The notes under the pieces: model-generated
What the model was told of the DNA's origin: nothing
Seen by the model: the letters and a program-made list of their open reading frames with translations, nothing else
Database searches by the model: none
Shown here: positions 47,251-58,439 of the stretch, piece after piece
Position numbering within the stretch: the first letter of the stretch is position 1
Layout: the number at the start of each line of letters is the position of its first letter
Program-made: the position numbers and the translations under genes
From: Cristatella mucedo
Taxonomy: Eukaryota; Bryozoa; Phylactolaemata; Cristatellidae
Reading direction: 5' to 3'
DNA length: 64,000 nucleotides
Assembly (NCBI GenBank): GCA_009760855.2
Contig: WPIO01000003.1
Coordinates: 4,233,501 to 4,297,500 of the forward strand

Positions 47251-47385
47251 GGTCGCATGCCAGACATGAAGGACATGGGTGCTTCGATCAAGGCCCTCGC
47301 TCAGAGCGTAGGCTACGATGGCACAGAAATGTTTGGCGATCTACCTCGGCCGCGCCTCAACACCCACGATCGGCTTCTAATGTGA
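47251..47385 (+). CDS. AKT1S1: PRAS40 (proline-rich Akt1 substrate 1), C-terminal exon
   Basis: 44 codons and a TGA stop, in phase 0 with the exon at 36205-36470. PDMKDMGASIKAL aligns with human PDLDRIAASMRAL, the amphipathic helix that occupies the mTOR substrate-recruitment (FRB) site. FGDLPRPRLNT is identical to the human C-terminal signature. The Thr of RPRLNT (47362-47364) corresponds to Akt site Thr246 in an intact R-x-R-x-x-T context. The protein ends six residues after that Thr (HDRLLM), whereas human continues SDFQKLKRKY, so the basic tail is replaced. Either this is the real end or a weak donor (aat|gtgaat at 47381) leads to another exon. No AATAAA lies soon after the stop. Confidence 0.9.
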   Translation, partial: GRMPDMKDMGASIKALAQSVGYDGTEMFGDLPRPRLNTHDRLLM

Positions 47386-48017
47386 ATGCTGATGGAAAGA
47401 TAAGCATCTTCCGTCGCCCTTAGCCAGGCCGTTGCGTTGGGGGAAACAGTTCGTGGGCATATGTGGCGTGTATGCGAAGGCATAGGTGCCTAGCTGCTAG
47501 CACCGCACGCCACGTTGAGCTTTTTCTCCGTGCAGGGATGGCAGTGTTTGCCGTGTTCGTGGTCACTGGCACATGAGTGCAGCCGCTCCTGCTCCACCGC
47601 TACACTTGCTGCCTTTGTGGTCAGCTACTCGTGCGTCCCAGCCTGCTACCGCCAGTACCGCCTAGTTGCTTTTGGAAGCTGTTTGTCGTCTAAGCTGCGT
47701 GCAGCGATTTGCTGCAGCCAGCCGGCTAGCCAGTATTTGCTGCTGCTTGTGGCAGTGGCTATGCGTGATCAGGCATGAGCCGGCCTGCCGGTGCTGCCGC
47801 CGCTCTTGACTTCTTCCCGTGCACAACAATGAAATGCTGCTTGCAGCCCCACAAGTTTTCGATGCATGATACTTTGGCAATAGCGTGAGTGCAGGGAAGG
47901 AGGGGTGCAGCCTCACCCCTAGCTGGGCGGTATGAAGGCGTCTGATGACAGGTCTGGTGGCTACTGCAAGGTCAAGGTTCAGCCGTTCCCCTAAGAATGC
48001 TTAGCACCTCGAAGGTT
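47386..48017. other. Probable 3' UTR and downstream sequence
   Basis: GC-richer than the introns. An acceptor-like site (ctttttctccgtgcag, ending about 47535) opens short frames, but none is recognisable. No canonical polyadenylation signal was seen. Confidence 0.35.
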
Positions 48018-48190
48018 AAAGGCTATAGCTGATTCAACAGCCTCATTTATATAGCTGCAGAAGAGCCTTGACGGCTATCACCACTGCTGGCAGTAGGTAG
48101 GACTTAAAGGATCGCCTACTACAGGACTCGAACCCATGGCCTAAGTCGCAAAGAACTAGCGCCTTACCCCTGGGCTTAGACCCAGGGCAC
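48018..48190 (-). mobile_element. SINE family B, long copy
   Basis: Reverse complement: tail 'tagctgattcaacagcctc' at about 48028, body 'gacggctatcaccactgctgg', then the B-box region 'ggactcgaacccatggcc'. Confidence 0.75.
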
Positions 48191-49180
48191 TCTGTGTCTT
48201 GTTCTACTGGCGACATCTGTGAGCAAGGTTTGTCTTGTGCTCTCTCGTCTACATCTCGCAGAAATTATTCCTGCCTGTGCCCCATCTCATGTTGCATGCT
48301 TCGAAGCCGGCTCGCTGTCGGCAGCATTTTGCAGAAGCACTGAGACAGACGGGTGGTGTGACGAAGGGCTGACGGGTTGCGGCTCTGCTGTGCTGCAGTA
48401 TGTTTTTGGCCGTGCTGAAAGGCCTTGCTGGGGCTTCAGGGCTCAGTCCGAAGACAGCCCCCACCCAATGGACAGTTCGGCAGATGCTGTAAATGGTCGA
48501 GCAGTAGACCGCACTGCCAGTAGGGCTTCACATGTTGACTGTCCAATGTGGTCGCTGTTTCTCTGCCGGGTGAACACAGTGCGAGTTGCTTGCATGCTGG
48601 CATTTGCTTACGCCTTAGACCAGCTTAGTCAGCACTGCGCCCCCACCCAGCGTTTCGGCAGGAAGGTTGTGTAGACGATTGTGCATTAATTACTAGGCAT
48701 GCGTTTGTTATGCAGACACTCAGAAGATACTAGTGGTAAATCAAAATGGCATATAAAGATCTGTTTCACCACATCGACAGAAATCACTGTAGATTATTGT
48801 GTTCTCCTTAATGCCCTAATCGTGTGCCGCATTGGTTTTAGGCAGCTTTCTGCATTGCAGACAGCTAATAGCTTCGGATGATGACGGCTGCCGAGTCAGC
48901 AGACTGCTCTGTGCTAGCATGAGTTTTGTAAGCCATACTGTAGGGAGAGTAGAGCAATAACCCAGGCTAAGCTGATATAGATATGCATGTATAGATGCGT
49001 AATGCCCACTTAGTCAAGTAGCCATACTTAGTATGTAGCCAGTAGCAGCACGTGACAATAATGAGGGAAGGCCGTAAATATGAAGCAAGCAAAGGAAGTT
49101 CAGGCTCAGAATGCTAAGAGTGTTCTTATTTGTGGCAGCATGAGTTCGTGCGCCTGCTTAATTATGGGCTAATTCGTCAG
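48191..49180. other. Unassigned stretch with exon-like segments
   Basis: A site 'tacatctcgcag' (ending 48261) is followed by an open frame of 36 codons (starting KLFLPVPHLMLHASKPARCR) and a possible donor near 48352. A second segment at 48437-48489 (AQSEDSPHPMDSSADA) ends at a GTAAAT. I recognise neither. Confidence 0.3.
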
Positions 49181-49184
49181 CAGC

Positions 49185-51008
49185 ATGGACGAACTTAAAA
49201 AACCTCTCCGAGTAAAGCAGCTGTGGAATCACAACCTACGACTTTCCTTAAAAGCTTTTCCGAGGTCTGCATGCACTGTGGCTACCTTAATAAACTCTAG
49301 TAAAAAGAGCTTGTCTCCTGAAGACCCTATACGATCATCTCTGTGGTCTTCACTAGCAGACCAACTTAGCGATGCTATAACCGAGGTTTTTAATGCTTCT
49401 TTGGAAAAAGGGGTTTTAGCCAAGTCCTTCAAATCGGCAATCATTAGACCTGTACTTAAAAAAAGTCAGGATTACATACAGAAGTCCTTGCAAACTCTAT
49501 CTCCCAGTTTCCATTTTTCCTTGTCAAAGATTCTTGAAAAAATTGTCGCTAAGCAGCTGGTTGCACATATTGAAAATAATGGAATGTCAGAAACATTTCA
49601 ATCAGGGTTCAAGAGGCAGCACACCACTGAAACTGCTCTCCTCCGTTTTAACAATGACATTCTACGTGGCAACGACGATGGGAATGTCACTGCCCTAGCT
49701 CTGCTAGATCTGTCAGCTGCCTTCGACACCATTGATCACGATGTTCTACTTGAACGATTGAGAACAATGATCGGTCTGGCCGACGAGGTACTGGCGTGGT
49801 TTAAATCGTACTTGTCTGATCGTGTTCAACCCATGTGTGCGGGTCAGGTCTCGCACACGAGACGGGTCACACGTGGAGTCCCTCAAGGGTCCGTCCTTGG
49901 TCTCTTGCTGTTCTCCATTTATAGTCAGTCTCTGGAAAAAGTGATGAAGGCCCATGGAATAGGATATCACTTTTGTGCTGCCGATACTCAGCTGTATTTG
50001 CCATTCAAACTATCGGATTCTGCTGCAGCAACTGAAAAACTGAATGGTTGCATTGCCGACATTCGATCCTGGATGTCGGAAAACTTCTTAAAACTAAATG
50101 ACGATAAAATCGAACTGCTGCTCATAGGAGACCCTAAGCGTGTGGTTGGATTAAAAGGCTTTGCTGTTCTAATAGGTGATGCTATTGTGCGACCATCACC
50201 ACGTGCTCGAAATTTAGGTGCCGTTTTTGACAGCTGCCTCAATTTCAAAAGCTTCATTAAGAAGTCTGCTTCTACAGCTAGCCATCACATCCCATCACTA
50301 TCCAAGATTAGGAGCTCTCTCCCACAGTGGCTTGTAAATTTAACTAGCTCTTTAGTTCTGTCTCGGCCCTATTATTGTGATTCCCTTTTGGCTGGGCTAC
50401 CAAAAAAAGCAACTAGGCCACTGCAACTGGCTATGAATAAGGCTGCAAGGCTAGTTTTCAAGTCCCAGAGGTTTGACCACGTGTCTCCTTTGCTAAAAGA
50501 GCTAGGAAGGCCGACGGTTGATCAATGGATACACAGCAAAGTTCTTACGCTGACCCACAAGGCCCGCCATGGTTTGGCTCCTCTGTACCTAGCTGAGCTG
50601 CTGCACCAGTTTCAGCCTCTTCGTGCCCTCAGGTCCTGAATGGACAATAAATTAGCCGTTCCATTTCTCTCCTTAAAGACCGTTGGCGACAGAAGCTTTG
50701 GCTCTGCAGGTCCTAGACTGTGGAACACGCTTCCACAATTCTTACGCAACGACAACTAATCCCGTGCTGCCGACCACGGCTCATCCTTTCCAGCGGTCCT
50801 AAGCTGCTATTTCCATGCTACTCACTACCTCAACTGCTCTCCTGACTGCTATGCTGCCCACTTTCTCTTTGTTGTGTGAGATGAAGTCTTTATGCTACCG
50901 AATGCGTACCGGAAGCCGCTTAGGCTGTGAGTTCGCTATACAAAATTCTCCTTCGTAACACAGTCTTTGTGGCTCTGTGGAGTTACAAAATAGATTCATT
51001 ACATTACG
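49185..51008 (+). mobile_element. LINE family 2, 5'-truncated copy with a 484-codon RT frame
   Basis: The ATG at 49185 opens the longest intact frame in the window (to 50639). It covers reverse transcriptase from SSKKSLSPEDPIRSSLW through FQSGFKRQHTTETALLRF, LALLDLSAAFDTIDHDVLLE, GVPQGSVLGLLLFSIYSQSL, KLNDDKIELLLIGDPKRV and AARLVFKSQRFDHVSPLLKE. The catalytic YADD box reads FCAADTQLY, so one aspartate is lost and the enzyme must be inactive. A premature stop follows RALRS. The 3' UTR (50640-51000) ends in an ATTAC-type tail. It shares long near-identical stretches with the copy at 37761-40915, including the segment around 39790-40030, so the two copies derive from a recent common source. Confidence 0.9.
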
Positions 51009-51385
51009 TCACCGTGACACGTCACCCCGAGGCAGTGGCTGGCTGTGCACGTCTGGGTACGAGTGGCAGCATGTTTGACTGCCACATAACTCGTTGACCG
51101 AGTGGTTGTCGGCTCAGTGACTTCGTTCGTGGTTCTCTGGTACCAGTTCAGTTGGTGGCGCTGTTACCTTAATGTAGGCTGGATGAAAGGTACCAAAGTG
51201 TGATCATCCTATGTCACTGGAAACGTAAACAGTGCAGTACTGCACAGGGCTGCACGAAAATGTTGACTGCAGGACCTCGGCTTGACAAGTCTTTGTCATC
51301 GGAAATTCAAATCGAAATGGGTGGTGATGAGGTCTTGAATTTAGAGAGTAGCCGCTCTGGTAGTCGAGCGCGATTAGTGCGTAAT

Positions 51386-51885
51386 AGTAATAATAATAAC
51401 CTTTACATAGCACCCTCAGCAAACTCGATCGTTGTATAGGTACTAGAACATATGCTGCAAGAGAAGCATGTCAGTATGGTTACTAATAGCAAGCACAGCG
51501 TAAGACGCAAAACACTAAGGACAATTGACAGACAAAGAAAACTAAGGACGATTGACAAATATACACAGAGCAGATACTATGATGAACTAGTTCGTTTTGG
51601 CTTCTTTTTAAATTTCAAGTCAGGGGTGTCGTGACGTCAATCGGGAGTGAGTTCCAAGCTCTAGGAGCGTGCGAACTAAAGATACGGCCTCTAAAAGAAT
51701 TGAGGTTGGTTCGCCGCGGGGCAGCTAAACGACTTGAGTCAGAATAGCGAGTGGTACGGTGCCTATACTTATTGAGAATGATGTCAGCTGCTGCTTTACG
51801 GGGAAACAAAGACGGGTCATTTTGTGCAGTCAGACAGGACGCGTTTGAACCCGGCAACAAGAACCAGTGCATATTCACAAGTTCG
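51386..51885 (-). mobile_element. LINE family 1-like, 3' copy
   Basis: The minus-strand tail (aataataataa at 51386-51398) and end box ('tagcaccctcagcaaactcg') are followed by UTR. The coding trace RAWNSLPIDVTTPLT and DSSRLAAPRRTNLNSFRGRI lies near 51615-51770. Confidence 0.8.
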
Positions 51886-52289
51886 GCAGGCCTTAAGCAA
51901 TAGGGGCCAGATAAGACTCATATAACCCATTTTAGCTTTATCTGATCGCTTTGTTGTTTTGTGCATCGCTGACAATTTGCTTGATTCGTAAAATGCATGA
52001 TCTGAGTTGAACTCCCTCCTCGTAGTCCCAATGGAAATTATTTAATACACCATTTAATACATGCAGACCACCAGCGTCTCGGGTATTTATCGAGACTACT
52101 GACGCTGTTTTATACGGTTCCATAGCTCCATATTTCATCAGCGAACGTAGCTGGCTGGTTTCCTGTCAAGAACCAGATCTGCTCTACTACTAGTTATGAG
52201 CAAAACCAAATGGCGGAAACCTTGACTGCTCCGAGAGGAGAGCCCGAAGACGTTGCCGCGTAAGGTGTGGTTCTACTTGGCCAATACTC
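51886..52289. other. No supported gene
   Basis: Short frames only. Confidence 0.35.
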
Positions 52290-52618
52290 AGGCACGATGG
52301 CACACTAGTTAGCGGTTGCTCTCACGACATCAGTCCCGAGGTCGTGGGTTCGATTCCTGTGGTGGGCGATCCTTTATCGCCACTGCAAGCGGTGGTGATA
52401 GCCGTAAAGGCTCTTCTGTCGCTATACAAAAAGAGGCTGTTTAATCAGCTAGGATTGTTTTTTACCAAACAAGTGCTGGTCCAGCACCCTTTGACTGATT
52501 GCAGCTAACCGTAGAATATTCTTCTCTTTCCCATCGGAGAAAGCAGGCCAGACATTCCCCTCAGTCCACTGGTTCAGACTCGGCTAACGGTCTTCGCCGC
52601 GGTAGGGATCGACCAACT
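52290..52618 (+). repeat. Left arm of a 330-bp inverted repeat (SINE family B plus extension)
   Basis: The first part is a SINE B copy (B-box 'gaggtcgtgggttcgattcc' near 52334; 'gtgatagccgtaaaggctc'; tail 'aagaggctgtttaatcagct'). It continues for about 165 bases (from 'tttaccaaacaagtgctgg' to 'gtagggatcgaccaac'). The whole segment recurs in reverse complement at 56997-57326 with about 90% identity by eye. Confidence 0.85.
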
Positions 52619-52869
52619 GTCTCTAACTATCGAAAAACTCAGCCGCTCGACTTGTCTGCCGTAGACAGCGGAGCTGTCACATCTCGTCACAGGAGATTCG
52701 ACACAGCGTCCGCATTCAATTTGGCGAGCCGTCTATTCGATTGAAGCTCAGGCTCCCACGCAATAGGAAAAGGAACGTGTCGGAGGGCTATTCTGGATAG
52801 AGGCGGACCATTTTTTTTTACAGCGTCATTCCTCCTCAATTGAGAACAAAGATCCGCCGGTATGCCAGG

Positions 52870-54150
52870 AATTGCAATTCAGAGATAAACTTCGACGACG
52901 TCGCGTTGCCTGAGCTTCACTGTCTTCCTATCAAGCAACGATTCAACATTGCGATCCTCTCTCTGGCTCGCAGGTCGCTTCACCCTAAGCAATGCTGACT
53001 CTGTGGAGTGATTAGCTCTAAAGCCAGACTGGAACTTACTAGCAAGGTGTGAGGTTTTGATATATGAGTTTAGCTGGTCTGCCACGACCTGTTCCAGTGT
53101 CTTTGATAGGAATGGCAGAAGGGAGACTGGGCGGTAGTTGCTTAAGTTCTCTGGGTCTAGTGTCGCTTTCTTGAAAAGTGGCCTGACTACAGCTTTTTTG
53201 AAAGGTGCTGGGACATGACCTGAGGCTAATGACATATTAATGATGTTAGTTAGGCATGGCAGCAGCAGATCAATGCAACTTAGGAGCAGGACAGTGGGAA
53301 TAGGGTCCAGAGGACTTGTTGTCTTCTTTGATTGAGATACGAACTTTAGGACTAGATCACTAGTGACCTGCTTAGATGCAGACATTGAGGTGCAGCCATG
53401 AACCGAGGAACAGCATTCTAGTAGGGAGGTTGTCATCGCAGGGATGGATTCCCCGATCTTGTCTATCTTCTGCACAAAGAATCGAGAGAAGCGATCGGCT
53501 AGATCATCACATGGATCATCAGGTAAGGAGCTAATCTGGGAACGGTTGAGGAGATGGTTTATTGTCGACATCAGCATTTTTGGATTGTGCATCTGTGATT
53601 CAACAATGTTTCTATAGAAGCTAGACTTAGCCTTTGCTAGGATCGATTGGTACGACCTACAGTAGTCTTCATATGCCTGGCGATGGACAGTTAGTCCGGA
53701 TCTTTTGTATGCTTTTTCAAGCTTTCGTTTAGTAGACCTGGCTAGTTTAATGTCTGTGGTAAACCATAGGCCGTCTGGGCGGGGGCGCACAGTACGCTTT
53801 GTCAGAGGTGCAAACTCGTCGAGTGTGTCAACTAGCGTCGTGTTGTAGCTATCTACCAATGATGACAGATCGGAGGGAGGACTGAGCAGCAGAGGTGAAG
53901 CAGATATTCTCGCACGGACAGCATCGATGTCAAGGGTCTTGAGGTTTCGCGATTCACAGGTTATTTTAGAGGAGGATGTGGGCACACACTGTAGATTGAA
54001 TGAGATCTGCATGTACTTTTGTGTCTAAGTGTGATACCGTGCATGTCATTACTCTCTGGTTAATGCTTCTCTCGCAGCGAGTCATAAACTGCTTAGGTAG
54101 AGATTTGATTATCTTCAGGCCCTATAGAAGCAGCCTATTATTATTTTTTA
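52870..54150. mobile_element. Rearranged LINE family 1: + end pieces around an inverted middle
   Basis: At 52905-52985 the + strand reads LHCLPIKQRFNIAILSLARR, the family's RT C-terminal block. From about 52990 to 54012 the minus strand carries one uninterrupted frame starting at an ATG. This is the endonuclease-RT linker (WFTTDIKLARSTKRKLEKAY) and the RT start ([37 protein letters not shown]). At 54013-54150 the + strand resumes with a LINE 3' UTR and (ATT)-type tail. The minus frame is open for more than 330 codons, so the inverted part is not old. Confidence 0.75.
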
Positions 54151-54184
54151 TTTTATAATACCATTTGTACTAAAAAATATGTGT

Positions 54185-55105
54185 ACAGTGCACATTTCAC
54201 TATCAAGGTAGCAACCTTTCTCGGATTGAATGGCGATACTAACAAATTACTAGTTATTTTCAAAACTAGAGTGACTCAGAAATTAATTGGAAAATCTATC
54301 CCTCAAAATTGGGTCCGCCATCCTGTCTCCTGCAGCGTCTATATGAAATCCGGGGTCTTGTTCCAAATTGACCTTTCACTAGACTACTACATCATCTTCA
54401 CAGTAAAGTCTGCCTGTTTGCATCTTGAGTAATTTTGCAAAAAATTCGCGCCTGCTTGGACAGGAATACCACATCCAATTGGTTGGTGCATTTGGGATGT
54501 CGGTCTCAACTCCTGTAACTCACTACTTTTATGTCACCCTGCCGTTGCAATGAGGCGGTTACAGCTGAGAAAACTCTGAAGCAAGGCTTGTCCGTCATGA
54601 GCGTTGCAGTTGCCACTTTAGCCATTTCTTGCCGACCTGCGTTGGCTCCCAATGACGCAGACATTGACCTCAAGATTTTTGTCACTCACTTACAGATCCC
54701 TTCATTCTCTTGCTCAAGCCTACCCATCAGAGCTACTCCACAATCGGCTAAGCACTGCACCACCCTCTTCTCCTAGTAAAATAGTTTAGCCGTGCCTCGA
54801 ATCAACCACAAATACTTAAGGAGGCTGTGCTTTAATATGCATGCATACACCTAAAGCCTGGTATTCACTCTCGACTGACGTCTCGCCATTACCCGACTTA
54901 CCGGCATGTAAAATGAAGCTAAAGACGCAGCTGTTCCTCACATAATTTTTTTGCTCGGTTTCAATCGTCTCTTGATGTGCTTTTCGTGCTGACGCTGTGC
55001 ACATTACCACTAGCCACATTGTCATGCTTCTTTGACAGCATGTTTAAAGAGCGTAGAAAGAGATTAAGTACTCTGATGGCGCTATACAAATATATTATTA
55101 TTACC
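54185..55105 (+). mobile_element. LINE family 1, diverged 3' copy
   Basis: Frame traces VKSACLHLE, LRRLQLRKL and DLKIFVTHLQIPSFS follow the family order between about 54400 and 54710. The UTR and end box ('gcgtagaaagagattaagtac', 55050-55070) precede an (ATT)n tail. Confidence 0.75.
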
Positions 55106-55111
55106 ACTATT

Positions 55112-55445
55112 GCCGTATTTTCAAGGGTATACATGGCATCTAAATATAAGTCGCACCCTAAATTTACGGACACAATTTTGTGAAAACAGTTTTATTGAAA
55201 AATGTTATTACTTAATATATAGGTCATTGTGTATTAATATAAGTTTACTTTGATCATCACAGTTAGCAAGAAACCCGTCATCAGTATCACTGATCTTCTT
55301 CATTGTCTTCTGCAACAATTTCAATGTCTGAATCGTCACTTTCACTGTATGTAGTGACTGACACTGACTTGCATAGTCATAGGTTTATTTTTCAAAAAAT
55401 TGAAAAAAGTGCGACTTATTCTCGTAAAAAGATGGTATTAATGGG
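55112..55445 (-). mobile_element. Pogo/Tigger-like DNA transposon remnant
   Basis: Near-terminal inverted repeats carry 'ataagtcgcac' (55146-55156, and its reverse complement at 55409-55419), a sequence typical of pogo-type elements. Between them the minus strand encodes an acidic protein end SDDSDIEIVAEDNEED followed by Gln and stop (about 55288-55368), like the acidic C terminus of pogo-type transposases. Most of the element is deleted internally. Confidence 0.6.
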
Positions 55446-56996
55446 CATTGTAAAGAGATTTGATCTTCTACGCTGACGCCAGCCTCACCTCGCAGGTCTC
55501 ATTAAGGCTTTTTGCACAACAACAACACTTCACATTTGCTCTCGGCGACAGTGCAGAGCCTCAAAAGTTCATCCGAGTCCGAGGACTCACCGAGTCACTG
55601 ACATGGCTGTCACATTTGCAACTTGCTCTAAATCAGAAAGCCTCACGCCCATCTTGCTGTTCAGCTGAAGTGCAATCAGCTTCTTCTTGGTGCGAAGCAG
55701 CAAGAAATGGAAATTACGTATGCGTTCCTTTCTTTAACGTGATTTTTCTGCATCCCCCTAGGCTAGGCTATTCCCAAATGAAGCGTACTAGGCGGCAATG
55801 TATCAGTGTACTCTCTACGTGTAGTGTCGCTCTATCCGGCGGAAAAGTAGAACGGTTCAAGCGACAAGCAACGAAGTCTCAACCCGGCAAGCCGCAGGTG
55901 CGATTTCTTTAGTCAGCAGAGCCACGTTATTGTGGCATACGATGCTAAAGCACACTGCTCGTATCGTATGGCTGCGTACCGTTTTCGTATGCAGCGGCGA
56001 GGCCGGCTGACCATTTAACAAAGGCATCCGCAACGATCAAATCAATCGGCCTAAGCAATCCTGCGGTTAGGCATCTCACAAAGCCCCGTAAATAGTATTT
56101 CGCCGGCTATGCAATCGGCGAAAGAGGCGTGTCACGGAATTAGCGTATACAAACGAAGTACAGTGAAAGCAACTGCGAGGCAACCGTTAGAAAATCAGTT
56201 TTTAGGTAGAGCGAGCTGTCGAGCAGTTTCTTTCTGTTAGACCGAGAACCGGTGTCGTGCCGCGATTACGGCTTGCCTTGAAAGGAGAGAGGGCATTCTG
56301 CAGGAGGCCCACACTATAGGGAAACGGATCGCTGTGAGGATCCTGGGTTTGTACGGGATCATAACCAATGCAAGCAAGGGAGACTGCAACACAGTCGGCC
56401 GCAGCCGCCGCTTCTCGGCGGCGGTAGCGAAAATTGATTTTCAGATTATAATTAACACACAGAACAGCATTTATGAATGAGATCTGGAGGCAGATATAAA
56501 AGAAGGATACTCCGGAGGCCGTGACGAATCGATCTGCTGAATGGAATGTTGTAAGCTGCTAATTTGCTTAATTCCGTTGGAACCGGCTTCACGACTGTCT
56601 GGACACGTGGCCCATGGACTGACGCAAGTTCTGACCTCCCACCACCTCCAAGGAGTCACTGTGGTTCGCTTAGACAAACCTGCTGTTGCTGCTGTTGCTG
56701 CGCGATGAGGCCTTTCACGGACGCTGGTTCGCGAGATGCACCCACTGCGGCGGTTTTCGAGAAACTGTTCGCTCTTAGGCGGACGATGCTCGCTTGGGTT
56801 TCCCAGCGGTCCTACGAACCCCGTCGCATTGTCTCCATGCGCCTGTTCTGACCCGAGCAGCCCTCTGCTTACACGCCGGAGCACTGGCCAATCAGAATGA
56901 GCTTAGGAGGCTCGGGCATCCTGATTCGAGGCTCGACTCGAGCAGCACCCAGCGCTCGGTTGGCTAGCCAGTCCGGCAGCCTCCAAGTTCGGCAAA
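55446..56996. other. Unassigned stretch, GC-richer than the surroundings
   Basis: Two long frames (150 codons + at 55460-55912; 137 codons - at 56471-56884) have no domain I recognise. The interval lies between the inverted repeat arms. Confidence 0.3.
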
Positions 56997-57326
56997 AGTT
57001 GGTCGATCCCTACCTCGGCGGAGACCGTTAGCTGAGTCTGAACCAGTGGACTGAGGGGAATGTCTGGCCTGCTGTCTCCGATGGGAAAAAGGAGAATATT
57101 CTACGGTTAGCTGCAGTCAGTCAAAGGGTGCTGGACCAGCACTTGTTTGGTAAAAAAAATCCTAGCTGATTAAGCAGCCTCTTTTTGTATAGCGACAGAA
57201 GAGCCTTTACGGCTATCACCACCGCTTGCAGTGGCGATAAAGAATCGCCCACCGTAGGAATCGAACCAACGACATCGGGGCCGAGGTCGTGAAAGCAACC
57301 GCCTTACCTAGTGTGCCATCACGGCT
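56997..57326 (-). repeat. Right arm of the 330-bp inverted repeat (SINE family B plus extension)
   Basis: Reverse complement of 52290-52618, including the SINE B head, body and tail and the 165-base extension. Beyond both ends the two loci share nothing visible. Confidence 0.85.
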
Positions 57327-57654
57327 CACCAGTAAGGCTATTGTATACATGGCCACAATGGCTTTATCAAAGTGTTACTAAATTTGACTGGCTGCTCTTG
57401 GTCAACGTAATGTGGTTCGTTATGGACTTTCCAGTCGCAGGGATTTTGGCCTTCGGTGTCCTTCGGCCGACACTTTCTTCCAGTTCGCCGGCCTGTGCGG
57501 ATGCTACCATCGCTTCTTCATGCTCCTGACCAGCCTAAACTAACTACAGCAACGACTATCTCACTTCACCGATATGTATGCCGGCGTCGCCACTCGCTGA
57601 CCTGCGTCAAATACAGCCACCATCGTTCTCGTTATCCGTAGGTTCGCGGCTTCT
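57327..57654. other. No supported gene
   Basis: Short frames without a domain. Confidence 0.35.
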
Positions 57655-57930
<276 letters not shown>

Positions 57931-58439
57931 AGAGGGATGGAAGGGAGGGTGGGAGGGAGAGAGTGTCGGAGCGTGTTTAGGGCTTAATACATCCATACAT
58001 CCTGCAGTGGGGTGTCCAGGTAACTCGCAACTCCGTAGCGAACTAAAGCAGCGTTACGCGGCAGATGGAGTCCACCGCAACAGGTTGATTCGACTTTGTG
58101 GCTGCTTCAATAAACGCCCCGCGTCCTTCAGTCTGGGGTACCGCCTCGTTTACTTTATGAACAGCCCGGCGACGCATGATCCTTTTTTAAATTCATGCGT
58201 CCGAGTAATGGTAGCGTTTATACGGATACTTTCTAGCACGTGACTGCAACTACCTACCAGATTCTAAGCCATTGGTTTGACAAAGAAATACCAGGGGCCC
58301 TGTCCCCTTCGGCGTAGTGAGATTATCAAAGAAGATACAACGGCTGTATAGTACTCCGGCAAAGGTGCTTGCCCCAAGCTCCCGACGCTCCTATACAGAG
58401 CGTCTGAATCGCATCTTTGAGTCTTAACCGACCTCCCAT
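57931..58439. other. No supported gene
   Basis: The + frame entering from the GA repeat has no independent support. Confidence 0.35.

Noticed and set aside
55460-55912. 150-codon + frame
   Set aside because: No recognisable domain, no splice or promoter context, and AT/GC composition gives similar chance frames nearby.
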